Positions 17,530-25,713 of a stretch of DNA of 64,000 nt are shown here, one piece after another; within the stretch, counting starts at the first letter, position 1, and each line of letters begins with the position of its first letter. Source of the DNA: LMUY01 sp965276785 (GTDB lineage Bacteria; Pseudomonadota; Alphaproteobacteria; Acetobacterales; Acetobacteraceae); contig OZ255629.1 of NCBI GenBank assembly GCA_965276785.1, forward strand, positions 3,968,001 through 4,032,000, written 5' to 3'. A model generated the notes under the pieces. That model ran no database searches. It had not been told where the DNA came from and worked only from the letters and a program-made list of their open reading frames with translations. The position numbers and the translations under genes were made by a program.

Positions 17530-17796
17530 TTAAACCTTACCCGGCACGGCTTTACGCAGACGCAAGTTGCGCTGCACGCCATACACGCTGATGCAGGACC
17601 AGAATACCTCGATCAACACGGATGGGATGTTGGGATGGAACCACAAGGACGTTACGATCAGCAGCGACCCGGTGAGATTGATCGCCGGGAAGCGCCAGTC
17701 GTTGGATGCCAGAGCGCCGCGCTGATTGAAGAAGTAGGCGAGCCCGATAATGGCCGCCCCAACGTAACCGATGTCATTGGCGGCTGACGCGATCAC
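17530..17796 (-). CDS. Small membrane protein, CBU_0592-like
   Basis: An 88-residue protein with hydrophobic segments at roughly 6-24, 40-55 and 58-75, resembling the small CBU_0592-type membrane proteins of proteobacteria. Function unknown. The start is GTG at 17796; no ATG is available in frame before a stop. It is followed after three bases by the LplT-like transporter, so both are probably translated from one mRNA. Confidence 0.75.
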   Translation of the reverse strand: MIASAANDIGYVGAAIIGLAYFFNQRGALASNDWRFPAINLTGSLLIVTSLWFHPNIPSVLIEVFWSCISVYGVQRNLRLRKAVPGKV

Positions 17797-17878
17797 ATCA
17801 CTGAGTCATGGAGTAACGAACCGACAAAGCGGAGCTGACTCGCGGTCCATCGAGAGTGGGTGGTAGACGGCACGCGGA

Positions 17879-18013
17879 TCACGGATGGGCCGCGCTGGCG
17901 GCACGGCTTCCGCCGAGCAGGTCCTGGATGGCGCGACTCGGCCAAAAGGTCACGTCTGGAGCCGCACTGGCCGCAGCGGCCGGCGTTCCTTGCAACTCGA
18001 GGTTTATTGGCAT
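17879..18013 (-). CDS. Possible 44-residue ORF
   Basis: ATG at 18013 follows GGGAGACAACA, a fair ribosome site, and the frame runs to TGA at 17879-17881. The product starts MPINLELQGTPAAAASAAPD and contains FWPSRAIQDLLGG. There is no recognised domain. It overlaps the end of the upstream 70-residue frame by ten bases, as in a coupled pair. The existence of the gene is inference from the ribosome site only. Confidence 0.25.
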   Translation of the reverse strand: MPINLELQGTPAAAASAAPDVTFWPSRAIQDLLGGSRAASAAHP

Positions 18014-18213
18014 TGTTGTCTCCCAGGACCGATCGAAGCCATCGAGGCGGCGGCAGCGAGCTCGGATCGATACTCCTGGTAAGATTGCCTCACGAAATAG
18101 GCAAGCGGACGGTCCCCGATCTGGTCGAGGTGCACGTGATCGATCGCCTCTTCGTCAGGGCTGCCCTCTCTCAACACTGGCGAGGCCGCCCAAGGTCCCA
18201 CGGCCGCGGCCAT
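18004..18213 (-). CDS. Possible 69-residue ORF
   Basis: From ATG 18213 (or TTG 18219) the frame gives MAAAVGPWAAS..., then an acidic and aromatic middle (EEAIDHVHLDQIGDRPLAYF, RQSYQEYRSEL) that looks more protein-like than chance frames nearby. No ribosome site is obvious and no family is recognised. It could be a relic of a gene. Confidence 0.25.
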   Translation of the reverse strand: MAAAVGPWAASPVLREGSPDEEAIDHVHLDQIGDRPLAYFVRQSYQEYRSELAAAASMASIGPGRQQCQ

Positions 18214-18366
18214 CGCCAATGCGGCAGTGGGTGCTTAGCGACAAGGCGCTTTTGATCGGTGCGGCGAGCGCGCTAAGCCGCGACCAGCGCAAACTCTTGG
18301 CGCGGCTGATAGCGCGCTGTAGAGAAGGCGCTTGCGGCGGCGGCACCCTGTTTGCGAGCGAGTCTA

Positions 18367-18903
18367 ATGTCCTTGCGCACCCTTATCCCTGTCCTGGTGA
18401 TCCTGGCTTCGTCGGGCTTGGCCGGTTGCAGCAACGACAACCCGAACATTCGCCCGGTGCAGCAAAGCGAGTATAACGATTACCGAAATAATCCCACCGA
18501 ACGCGGGAAGCTCGGCGGCAGCCAGGGCCTGGTATTCGGTGTCGGCAAAGGTGCGGGCGGGGCACAGAACGATGGCGGTGCGCTGGGGGTGAACGCCTAT
18601 CTTTGGCGCGGCGCGCTGGACACGCTCGCATTCATGCCGCTTGCCTCAGCAGACCCGTTCGGTGGGGTGATAATCACTGACTGGTATCAACCTCCGAGTG
18701 CCGGCGGCGAGCGGTTCAAGGCGACGGCCTACATCCTGGGTCGCCAGTTGCGGGCGGATGGAGTGCGGATTTCGATTTTCCGCCAGGTGCAAGACGGGGG
18801 CCAGTGGGTGGATGCGCCGGTGAGCCAGGCGACCACTGGTGAGATCGAGAACAAGGTACTGGCACGGGCGCGCGAGCTGCGGGCGCAGACCGCAAGCCAG
18901 TAG
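18367..18903 (+). CDS. DUF3576 family outer-membrane lipoprotein
   Basis: Lipoprotein of 178 aa with a signal sequence ending in LAGC (lipobox) near residue 21. A conserved globular part follows: NAYLWRGALDTLAFMPLASADPFGGVIITDWY is the DUF3576 core, continuing with AYILGRQLRADGVRISIFRQ. Molecular function is unknown. It stands just upstream of leuS, a typical alphaproteobacterial arrangement. ATG 18367 is chosen because it opens the signal peptide; TTG 18352 would add five residues. Confidence 0.85.
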   Translation: MSLRTLIPVLVILASSGLAGCSNDNPNIRPVQQSEYNDYRNNPTERGKLGGSQGLVFGVGKGAGGAQNDGGALGVNAYLWRGALDTLAFMPLASADPFGGVIITDWYQPPSAGGERFKATAYILGRQLRADGVRISIFRQVQDGGQWVDAPVSQATTGEIENKVLARARELRAQTASQ

Positions 18904-18933
18904 CGGCCTGAACACCATGGTTGGTGAGTGACA

Positions 18934-21564
18934 ATGCAAGATCAGCTTCAGCCCGGATCGGCCGAGGCCGCTGCCGGCTACGACTTTGCTACAGTTGAGG
19001 CGAAGTGGCAGCAGAATTGGGATCGGACGCACGCCTTCCGGGTGGAGGACGTTCCGCTTCAGGGTAAGCCGAAATATTATGTTCTTGAAATGTTCCCCTA
19101 TCCGAGCGGCAACATCCATGTGGGCCATGTCCGTAACTACCTTCTGGGTGACGTAGTAGCGCGTTATAAGCGGGCGTGCGGCTACGAAGTGCTGCATCCG
19201 ATGGGATGGGATGCGTTCGGTCTGCCGGCGGAGAACGCGGCCCGCGAGCGTGGCGTGCATCCGGCCGAGTGGACCTGGAGCAATATCGCCGCGATGCGGG
19301 CTGTGCTGCAGAGCATGGGGCTGTCGATTGATTGGTCTCGCGAGTTCGCGACGTGCGACCCGGCGTATTATGGTCAGCAGCAGAAGCTGTTTCTCGAGTT
19401 CATGCGCCTGGGGCTGGTGGACCGGCGGCTGAGTTGGGTGAACTGGGACCCGGTGGACCAGACCGTGCTGGCCAACGAGCAGGTGGTGGACGGCCGCGGC
19501 TGGCGGTCTGGCGCGCCGGTGGAAAAGCGGCAACTGGCGCAATGGTTTTTCCGCATCACGCAATACGCGCCAGCCCTGCTGGAGGCCCTCGCCACCTTGG
19601 ACCGATGGCCGGAGCGGGTGCGGACAATGCAAACGCGCTGGATGGGCCGCAGCGAGGGGGCGCGCATCCGGTTTGTGGTGTCGAACCCGGTTGGGGGGAT
19701 CGACAGCATCGAGGTTTATACCACCCGTCCGGACACGCTGTTCGGCATGTCATTCCTGGCGGTGGCGCCTGAACACCCGGTTGCTGCGATCACAGCGAGC
19801 CGGAGCGAGGCGGCAGCGCGGTTCGTCGCAGAATGCCGTTCGCTTGGGACGAGCGAAGCGGCCATCGAGACGGCCGAAAAACGCGGCTTCGACACTGGGC
19901 TGCGGGTCAAGCATCCGTTCACCGGGCAGGACATCCCGGTTTGGATCGCGAGTTTCGTGCTGATGGAATACGGCGCGGGCGCAATCTTTGGCTGCCCGAG
20001 CGGCGACCAGCGCGATCTGGATTTTGCTCGCAAATTTGGCATTCCAGTGGTGCCGGTGGTGCTACCGCCGGGCGCAGCGGAGGGTTTCGAGGTTGCGGCC
20101 AAGGCTTATGAGGGGCCGGGCACGATGATTAACTCGGGCTTTCTAAACGGCTTGAGCACAGATGCTGCAGCAATCGAGGTGGTCCACCGCTTGTCCGAGG
20201 CGGGACAAGGTGAGCGGGTGGTGAACTGGCGGCTGCGCGACTGGGGTGTCAGCCGACAACGTTACTGGGGTTGCCCGATCCCGGTGTTGCATTGCGAGCA
20301 GTGCGGCATTGTACCGGTGCCGGAAGATCAACTTCCGGTAGTGCTGCCGGACGATGTCCGGTTCGACTTGCCGGGCAATCCGCTCGACCGGCATGATGCT
20401 TGGCGGTTGGTGCCCTGCCCGCAATGCGGCGGTGAGGCGGCGCGAGAGACGGATACGCTCGACACGTTCGTCGATAGCGGCTGGTATTTTGCGCGCTTCT
20501 GCAGCCCTGGCTCGGCTGTGCCGGTCACGCCGGCGGCAGCGGCGCATTGGCTGCCAGTGGACCAGTATGTCGGCGGCATCGACCATGCGATCCTGCACCT
20601 GTTGTACGCGCGGTTTTTTACCCGGGTGATGCACGACGCCGGTCTGGTCGGAGTGGATGAGCCGTTCGCCGGGCTGTTCACGCAGGGGATGGTGACCCAT
20701 GCCAGCTATCGCGCTTTGGATGGGCGATGGCTATATCCAGGCGAGATTGCCGAAATGGCCGATGGCCAGGTCGTTGAGCGTGCGACGGGCGCACCCGTCA
20801 TGGTTGGGCCGGTCGACAAGATGTCCAAGTCGAAACGCAATACGGTCGATCCAAGCGACATTATTGGTCGGTATGGCGCTGATACCGCGCGCTGGTTTGT
20901 GTTGTCGGACAATCCGCCTGAGCGAGATATGGAGTGGACCGAGGGTGGGATTGCCGGGGCGCATCGCTTTGTGCAGCGGCTGCACCGTTTAGGGCTGGCC
21001 ATCGCCGAGCGACCTGATGACGGGATGCAGGTTGGCACATCGGCGACGCCACTGCTTCGCGTGGCTCACCACGCGATTGCGGGTGTGACGACAGCGATGG
21101 AGCAGTTCGCCTTTAATGTTGCGGTTGCGCGATGTTATGAGCTGTTCAATGCCATCGCGGACGTGCATCGCGCCGGAGCATCGGCGACGATACATTCCAG
21201 TGAGCGGGAGAGCGCTGCTTCTGTGCGCGAGGCGTTCGCCATCCTGATAAGACTGTTGGCGCCGATGATTCCTCATCTCGCCAGTGAGCTATCGGCCTAT
21301 CTCGTGGGCGGTCCCGTACCGGAGCTTACTTGGCCGATTGCTGACCCGAAACTGTTGACAAGCCCGACGGCAACGATTGCGGTGCAAATCGGTGGGAAGC
21401 TGCGCGGCACGATTCAGATACCGGTCGATGCGAGCGAGGACGCTGTATTGATCGCCGCAGCAAGCGAACCACACGTAGCGAAGCTGCTGGCTGGACAAAG
21501 GCTGATCCGAAAAGTTTACGTGCCTGGGCGGATTGTAAACTTCGTTGTGGCGGCCGGCGAATGA
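18934..21564 (+). CDS. leuS: Leucyl-tRNA synthetase
   Basis: Class I aminoacyl-tRNA synthetase (876 aa). The HIGH box is present as HVGH within FPYPSGNIHVGHVRNYLLGD. The CP1 editing domain follows (TTRPDTLFGMSFLAVAPEHP), two CxxC pairs (CEQCG, CPQCGG) sit in the middle, and KMSKSKRN is the second ATP signature, followed by the anticodon-binding helices. ATG 18934 has GGTGA five to seven bases upstream; GTG 18928 is an in-frame alternative adding two residues. The stop overlaps the lptE start by four bases. Confidence 0.98.
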   Translation: MQDQLQPGSAEAAAGYDFATVEAKWQQNWDRTHAFRVEDVPLQGKPKYYVLEMFPYPSGNIHVGHVRNYLLGDVVARYKRACGYEVLHPMGWDAFGLPAENAARERGVHPAEWTWSNIAAMRAVLQSMGLSIDWSREFATCDPAYYGQQQKLFLEFMRLGLVDRRLSWVNWDPVDQTVLANEQVVDGRGWRSGAPVEKRQLAQWFFRITQYAPALLEALATLDRWPERVRTMQTRWMGRSEGARIRFVVSNPVGGIDSIEVYTTRPDTLFGMSFLAVAPEHPVAAITASRSEAAARFVAECRSLGTSEAAIETAEKRGFDTGLRVKHPFTGQDIPVWIASFVLMEYGAGAIFGCPSGDQRDLDFARKFGIPVVPVVLPPGAAEGFEVAAKAYEGPGTMINSGFLNGLSTDAAAIEVVHRLSEAGQGERVVNWRLRDWGVSRQRYWGCPIPVLHCEQCGIVPVPEDQLPVVLPDDVRFDLPGNPLDRHDAWRLVPCPQCGGEAARETDTLDTFVDSGWYFARFCSPGSAVPVTPAAAAHWLPVDQYVGGIDHAILHLLYARFFTRVMHDAGLVGVDEPFAGLFTQGMVTHASYRALDGRWLYPGEIAEMADGQVVERATGAPVMVGPVDKMSKSKRNTVDPSDIIGRYGADTARWFVLSDNPPERDMEWTEGGIAGAHRFVQRLHRLGLAIAERPDDGMQVGTSATPLLRVAHHAIAGVTTAMEQFAFNVAVARCYELFNAIADVHRAGASATIHSSERESAASVREAFAILIRLLAPMIPHLASELSAYLVGGPVPELTWPIADPKLLTSPTATIAVQIGGKLRGTIQIPVDASEDAVLIAAASEPHVAKLLAGQRLIRKVYVPGRIVNFVVAAGE

Positions 21565-22103
21565 CGGCTTGCGAGAGAGTGATGAGTCGCCGCCTGGCAG
21601 TGGCGCTGGCGCTTTGGTTGCCGGGATGCGGTTTTCGTCCGGTTTATGGCAGTGGTGGCAGAGTGGGAGGTTCGGTTAAACGAGATCTTGCGAGCGTAGA
21701 CGTCGGGTTGATACCTAACCGGTCGGGGCAGTTGCTGCGCCAGGCGTTGCAACAACAGCTTTATGGGGCGGATGACGCTGCGCCGGCCAAGCAGTATCAG
21801 CTCGCCGTAAGCTTTGGTGTGACGGGAGAGGCAATCGGCGAGCAGGCTGATTCGAGCGTGACGCGGCTGCGCCAATTTGGGTCGGCGAGTTGGACGTTAA
21901 AAATGCTTGATCCGACGCAGACCATTGTGACGTCCGGGCTGGCGCGGAGCCTAGACGGCGTTAACATTATCGATGAGCAGTATTTCGCGGCCGATGTCGA
22001 GGGCGAAGCTGTGGCGGCACGAATGGCCGATACGCTCGCCAGCGAAATCACTCTGCAGCTTGCAGCTTACTTTAACCATCGTGCGGTGTTGGCCCGGAGG
22101 TGA
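21561..22103 (+). CDS. lptE: LPS-assembly lipoprotein LptE
   Basis: Outer-membrane lipoprotein that plugs the LptD barrel in LPS export. A hydrophobic signal ends in the lipobox LPGCGFRPVYG; the GCGFRPxYG start of the mature protein is the LptE hallmark. The rest (180 aa in all) is an alpha/beta domain with low conservation. It overlaps leuS by ATGA and holA by GTGA, forming the conserved leuS-lptE-holA unit. Other Lpt genes are at 36.7-39.1 kb. Confidence 0.92.
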   Translation: MTACERVMSRRLAVALALWLPGCGFRPVYGSGGRVGGSVKRDLASVDVGLIPNRSGQLLRQALQQQLYGADDAAPAKQYQLAVSFGVTGEAIGEQADSSVTRLRQFGSASWTLKMLDPTQTIVTSGLARSLDGVNIIDEQYFAADVEGEAVAARMADTLASEITLQLAAYFNHRAVLARR

Positions 22104-23101
22104 AGCTCACCGGCAAGCCAGCCGAGAGCTTGCTTCAAGATCCATCGCATGTTGGCGGGATCCTCCTATACGGGGTTGACCAGGGCCTTGTTCGCGACAG
22201 GTCCAGCCGTGCTGTTCGCGCCGTCTTGGGCGATGCCACGGACTCGTTCCGCTTCGTCGTGCTTCCACGCGAAGAGCACCGACGGTTGCGGGATGAGGCG
22301 CTGAGCCCGCCACTGGGCGGTGGCCGCCGGATAATCCGGATACAGGACGGGACGGATGGGTTGGCTGTAGTGCTTGAAGCAGTTACGGAGCGAACCGCGG
22401 ATCTCCTGATCCTGGTCGAAGCGTTTTCTTTGACTGCTCGCTCGAAGCTCCGTTCGATGGCAGAGCGTCTTCCGCAATGGGCGGCTATCGCCTGTTCTCC
22501 TATGTCGAAGGCGATCGTGGCTGGCGAGATTAAGCAGACGCTGAGCCGGGCGGGACTGACCGTTGCCGCCGACGCTGTCGCATTCCTGGCGGAGGAGCTA
22601 AGCGATGACTTTGCTCGGCGGCAGTCCGAGATCGAGAAGCTTATTGTCTTTGCCGCGGATGACGGCGTGGTAGATTTTGAGCGCTCCCAGGCGTGCTGTG
22701 CCGGTCAGCTTGAGGCGTCCCTCGGTGCGGCCGTGAGTGCGGCGATGATGGGCGTGGCGGAGCTGGCCGACCGGTTGCTGGGTGAATTGGAGCGAGAGGG
22801 AGCAACTGGGCCCGGTTTGCTGGCAGTTTTATCGATGGAGGTTCACCGGGTCTTGAAAGTTCAGGCGCTCGTGGAGCAAGGAGCAACAGTCGAGAATGCC
22901 TGCTTGAGCCTAATGCCACCCGTGTATGCAAGGCAGGCCGATAATTTCTTAGTGGAGGTGCGCCGGTGGCCTATCGGACGATTGCAGCAACTACGCCGGG
23001 CCATTCGGCTGGCAGATCTTGCCTGCAAGCGGGCGGGATCTAGAGATTTCGTCATTGCGGCCCAACTGCTGCGATGTCTCAGTATAAGTCAGTCATGTTA
23101 G
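22100..23101 (+). CDS. holA: DNA polymerase III subunit delta
   Basis: The delta subunit opens the beta clamp as part of the clamp loader. The 333-residue product has the HolA pattern: an N-terminal segment GGILLYGVDQGLVRDRSSRAV, a degenerate AAA fold, LILVEAFSLTARSKLR, and a C-terminal collar domain with LLAVLSMEVHRVLKV. Divergence from the E. coli protein is usual for this family; the conserved position after leuS-lptE supports the call. GTG 22100 overlaps the lptE stop. It converges on parB with a 28-base gap lacking an obvious terminator. Confidence 0.93.
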   Translation: MKLTGKPAESLLQDPSHVGGILLYGVDQGLVRDRSSRAVRAVLGDATDSFRFVVLPREEHRRLRDEALSPPLGGGRRIIRIQDGTDGLAVVLEAVTERTADLLILVEAFSLTARSKLRSMAERLPQWAAIACSPMSKAIVAGEIKQTLSRAGLTVAADAVAFLAEELSDDFARRQSEIEKLIVFAADDGVVDFERSQACCAGQLEASLGAAVSAAMMGVAELADRLLGELEREGATGPGLLAVLSMEVHRVLKVQALVEQGATVENACLSLMPPVYARQADNFLVEVRRWPIGRLQQLRRAIRLADLACKRAGSRDFVIAAQLLRCLSISQSC

Positions 23102-23129
23102 ACAATGGCGATTGGACCCGTTGGGGTCA

Positions 23130-24026
23130 TTATCGCTTGTTTTGCTCTGGATCGGTTTGTGGGGTGTGAGATCGGCCAAGTCGGGCGACAATGTGGTCGA
23201 GCTGATCAAGGTTCTGGTAGCGCAAGCTGATCATGCCGCCGCGGCCGTTGAAGGTAATAGACACCTGCAAGCCGAGCTGTTCGGAGAGATCTGTCTCCAC
23301 AGCCCGCAAGTCGGCGTTGGCTGGTTCGGTGGCTGGAGTGGCTTGGCGGGCTGACGCGAGCGTCTGCTTCGAACTGCTTAGGGCTTCCGCTTGCCGGACT
23401 GTCAGGCCTTTGGTCACCATCAGCTCGGCTGCGGCCGCAGGATCGATACAAGCCATGGCGGCCCGCGCATGACCGGCCGTGAGTGTGCCACTCTGCACGT
23501 GCGCCCTAACCGAGTCTGGCAAGCTGAGTAGGCGCAGTGTATTCGCGATATGGCTGCGTGATTTACCGATAGCGGAGCCAAGAGCCTCCTGCGTTAGACC
23601 GAAGCTCTGAATTAGCCGTTGAAATCCTTCGGCCTCTTCAATCGGGTTCAAGTCCTGTCGCTGCAAGTTCTCGATCAGGGCGGCGGCACCCGCCTCAGGA
23701 TCGGTCATTTCGCGGGCGAAGCACGGTATGGTCGCGAGTCCCGCGATCTGCGCAGCCCGCCATCTCCGCTCTCCGGCGACAATCTGGAAGGATCCGGTTC
23801 GGGAGGGGTGTGGTCGCACTAGGATCGGTTGCAGAACGCCCTGGGCCTTGATTGAGCTTGCAAGATCGGCCAGGTCCTCGGGCTTGAGCGGGCTGCGCGG
23901 CTGAAAGGGGCCTGGCTCCAGCAGGTGAAGTGGCTGGACGGTCACCTCACTGGAGGAGAACGATGCGTGATCGGTCTGCGGCAACAAAGACGTTAGCCCG
24001 CGACCAAGTCTGGGTGGCGATCTCAT
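23130..24026 (-). CDS. parB: Chromosome partitioning protein ParB
   Basis: ParB (298 aa) is a CTP-switch DNA clamp that loads at parS and spreads. The N-terminal LGRGLTSLLP is the ParA-interacting start, then the ParB/Srx domain with GERRWRA (CTP-binding box). The helix-turn-helix region is ALGSAIGKSRSHIANTLRLLSLP and TAGHARA, and a C-terminal dimerisation domain (LQVSITFNGRGGMISLRYQ) follows a variable linker. It starts within the last bases of parA (4-base overlap). Its cognate site lies about 1.4 kb upstream in rsmG. Confidence 0.97.
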   Translation of the reverse strand: MRSPPRLGRGLTSLLPQTDHASFSSSEVTVQPLHLLEPGPFQPRSPLKPEDLADLASSIKAQGVLQPILVRPHPSRTGSFQIVAGERRWRAAQIAGLATIPCFAREMTDPEAGAAALIENLQRQDLNPIEEAEGFQRLIQSFGLTQEALGSAIGKSRSHIANTLRLLSLPDSVRAHVQSGTLTAGHARAAMACIDPAAAAELMVTKGLTVRQAEALSSSKQTLASARQATPATEPANADLRAVETDLSEQLGLQVSITFNGRGGMISLRYQNLDQLDHIVARLGRSHTPQTDPEQNKR

Positions 24027-24829
24027 CTTCGTATCGACGGGTGCCGTGGCAGGGACAGTCTGCGTGAGAACTCTACAGCAAGCTGGCTGTAGGCCAAGGC
24101 CCCAGCCGATTTGGGATCGTATAGTACGACTGGCTTGCCATGGCTTGGAGCTTCGGACACGCGGACGTTCCGAGGAATCACGGTGTCATAGACGCGGTCT
24201 CCGAAAAAGCTGCGCGCGTCAGCGGCGACGAGTTCAGACAGGTTGTTTCGCCGATCGTACATGGTGAGTAGAATGCCATCGATGGCGACGTGGCGGTTGA
24301 ATGACGCTCGCACGCGTTCCACCGTTTGGACCAGGTGACTGAGTCCTTCAAGAGCAAAGAACTCGCATTGAAGCGGCACCAGAATGGAGGTGGCTGCGGT
24401 TAGCGCATTAAGGGTGAGTAGGCCTAGACTTGGGGGGCAGTCGATCAGCACGGCGTCGAAATCGCCATTGCCCTCGATAGCGTCCCGCAGGCGGCATTCC
24501 CGGCGAGCCTGATTGACCAATTCGAGTTCAGCACCGACCAGATCTGTGCTTGCAGGTACGATAGCGAACCCGACACGTGTGTTTGCCCGAATGCAGCCGT
24601 CAAGAGAATGTTGGTCCAGGAGCATGGCGTAGGCGCCAGGGTCACGTTCAGTTTGAGGCACGTCGATGCCGGTGGAGGCATTGGCTTGCGGATCGAGGTC
24701 AATCACCAGAACTCGCGCGCCCTGAAGTGATAGCGCCGAAGCAAGATTGAGAACCGTTGTCGTCTTGCCGACGCCACCTTTTTGGTTTGCGACCGCGACG
24801 ATGCGCGGGAAAATGCCAGATGCTGCCAC
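24023..24829 (-). CDS. parA: Chromosome partitioning ATPase ParA (Soj)
   Basis: Deviant-Walker ATPase (268 aa) that drives ParB-parS movement. Motifs are NQKGGVGKTTTVLNLA (with the signature lysine), VLVIDLDPQANASTG, and DAVLIDCPPSLGLLTLNAL. It follows rsmG by nine bases and overlaps parB, so rsmG-parA-parB form one operon. Its codon choice is less GC-rich than in flanking genes. Confidence 0.97.
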   Translation of the reverse strand: MAASGIFPRIVAVANQKGGVGKTTTVLNLASALSLQGARVLVIDLDPQANASTGIDVPQTERDPGAYAMLLDQHSLDGCIRANTRVGFAIVPASTDLVGAELELVNQARRECRLRDAIEGNGDFDAVLIDCPPSLGLLTLNALTAATSILVPLQCEFFALEGLSHLVQTVERVRASFNRHVAIDGILLTMYDRRNNLSELVAADARSFFGDRVYDTVIPRNVRVSEAPSHGKPVVLYDPKSAGALAYSQLAVEFSRRLSLPRHPSIRR

Positions 24830-24838
24830 GACTTGGTT

Positions 24839-25423
24839 TTAGCGACGGGCAAAGATTTTGACGAGGCAAGATCCTTGTGGTTCGAGCGGAAGCAGCTCGA
24901 TGCCGGTTTCAAGTGCGTCGCCGAGTTGCTCGATTTCAACCAGTGCCGAACGACCCTTGAGGAATAAGCAGCAGCCGTCTGGTCGTACAAAGGGTCGAGA
25001 CAGGCGAACAAGGACCGATAATGGTGCTAAGGCGCGGGCAGTCACGCACTGAGCGGGTTCAATCTTTGCAAGCTGGATGCGTGTCGGCCATACGTGACCG
25101 CTCAATTGCAACTTGCTTAGCGCCGTGGTGAGAAATGCCGCCTTTCTGCGGTTTGCCTCGATGAGCTCGATCCTGATGCCTGTTGTGATAGCGATTGGGA
25201 TGGCTGGAAGGCCTTGGCCCGACCCAAGATCGATTAACCTATCAAGCTTATCTGGAAGGTATGGAACAACGGCGAGGCTGTTTTCGATGTGCTGAAACAG
25301 TCGGCTCTCATCGCTATCTGCTCGAGACGTCAGGTTTATGGTTCTATGCCAATGCTGAAGCAGCGCCACATAGTCGGCCAATCTCGTTTCACGTGAAACC
25401 TGCCTCGGATCTCGCCGGTTCAA
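24839..25423 (-). CDS. rsmG: 16S rRNA (guanine527-N7)-methyltransferase RsmG (GidB)
   Basis: SAM-dependent methyltransferase of 16S rRNA G527; loss gives low-level streptomycin resistance. Family landmarks are VSRETRLADYVALLQHWH and NLTSRAD near the N-terminus, the SAM loop IDLGSGQGLPAIPIA, and VTARALAPLSVL. The open frame continues upstream through the tRNA-Gly gene, so that extension is not protein. TTG 25423 is the most likely start (194 aa); no ATG or GTG lies between the tRNA and the conserved VSRET. The VSRET codons are the parS site. MnmG (gidA), the usual upstream neighbour, is absent. Confidence 0.92.
   Translation of the reverse strand: MNRRDPRQVSRETRLADYVALLQHWHRTINLTSRADSDESRLFQHIENSLAVVPYLPDKLDRLIDLGSGQGLPAIPIAITTGIRIELIEANRRKAAFLTTALSKLQLSGHVWPTRIQLAKIEPAQCVTARALAPLSVLVRLSRPFVRPDGCCLFLKGRSALVEIEQLGDALETGIELLPLEPQGSCLVKIFARR
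25386..25399. promoter_or_regulatory. parS centromere site
   Basis: GTTTCACGTGAAAC is a perfect 14-base palindrome matching the inner 14 of the 16-base ParB consensus; the outer bases are C and C instead of T and A. It lies inside the first codons of rsmG and encodes Val-Ser-Arg-Glu-Thr, about 560 bases upstream of parA and 1.4 kb upstream of parB. ParB nucleation here is inferred from established parS sequence knowledge. Confidence 0.92.
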
Positions 25424-25450
25424 TGGGAGAGCGCCTTTAATGCCCGCGGG

Positions 25451-25521
25451 AGCGGGTGAAGGGAATCGAACCCTCGTATGCAGCTTGGGAAGCTGCCGTT
25501 CTGCCATTGAACTACACCCGC
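25451..25521 (-). tRNA. tRNA-Gly (anticodon CCC)
   Basis: Read on the minus strand. The acceptor stem is GCGGGTG/CACCCGC. The anticodon arm GCAGC-TTCCCAA-GCTGC has CCC at the anticodon positions, and the T-arm is AGGG-TTCGATT-CCCT. It is 71 bases up to the discriminator T; CCA is not encoded. It lies 27 bases upstream of rsmG on the same strand, and the rsmG frame falsely reads through it. Confidence 0.95.
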
Positions 25522-25530
25522 GCCACAACG

Positions 25531-25559
25531 TGTATATCGCTCCTCAATTGACGAAGCAA
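25531..25559 (-). promoter_or_regulatory. Candidate promoter for tRNA-Gly and the rsmG-par operon
   Basis: On the minus strand TTGCTT (25559-25554), a 17-base spacer and TATACA (25536-25531) place the start a few bases before the tRNA 5' end. The -10 is good and the -35 is weak. Confidence 0.4.
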
Positions 25560-25713
25560 CCAAGGTTGCCTAGCGTGAGATACAGGAACAAAGACGTCTG
25601 CGCATAGTCCTTAGCGGCCATGATGAAAAGATCTCAGGCCCGCAAAGGCGCGACTGTTGTTATAGCTTTAACATCCAGCCCCAAAGGCTTCGCTGTGATC
25701 TGAAAGGAACTTT

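Larger units (their letters stand above)
17797..18366. other. Mostly non-coding gap before the DUF3576 gene
   Basis: About 570 bases between divergent transcription units. No tRNA or strong terminator is visible. Plus-strand open frames here have poor composition and no ribosome sites. Two short overlapping minus-strand frames (listed separately) are the only candidate genes. Promoters for both flanking units must lie here, but none matches consensus well. Confidence 0.6.

Noticed and set aside
17856..18476. 206-codon plus-strand frame before the DUF3576 gene
   Set aside because: Overlaps the start of the DUF3576 lipoprotein out of frame, with no ribosome site or domain.
25424..25528. N-terminal extension of RsmG
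   Set aside because: These codons are the tRNA-Gly(CCC) gene and its flank, not protein.
25522..25713. SAM-II riboswitch before metZ
   Set aside because: I looked for the pseudoknot pattern and the conserved GCTAAA-type 3' strand near the ribosome site and did not find it. A covariance-model search would decide.
25300..25713. Replication origin near parS
   Set aside because: No DnaA-box cluster (TTATCCACA-like) or AT-rich unwinding repeat is seen; parS alone does not mark the origin.
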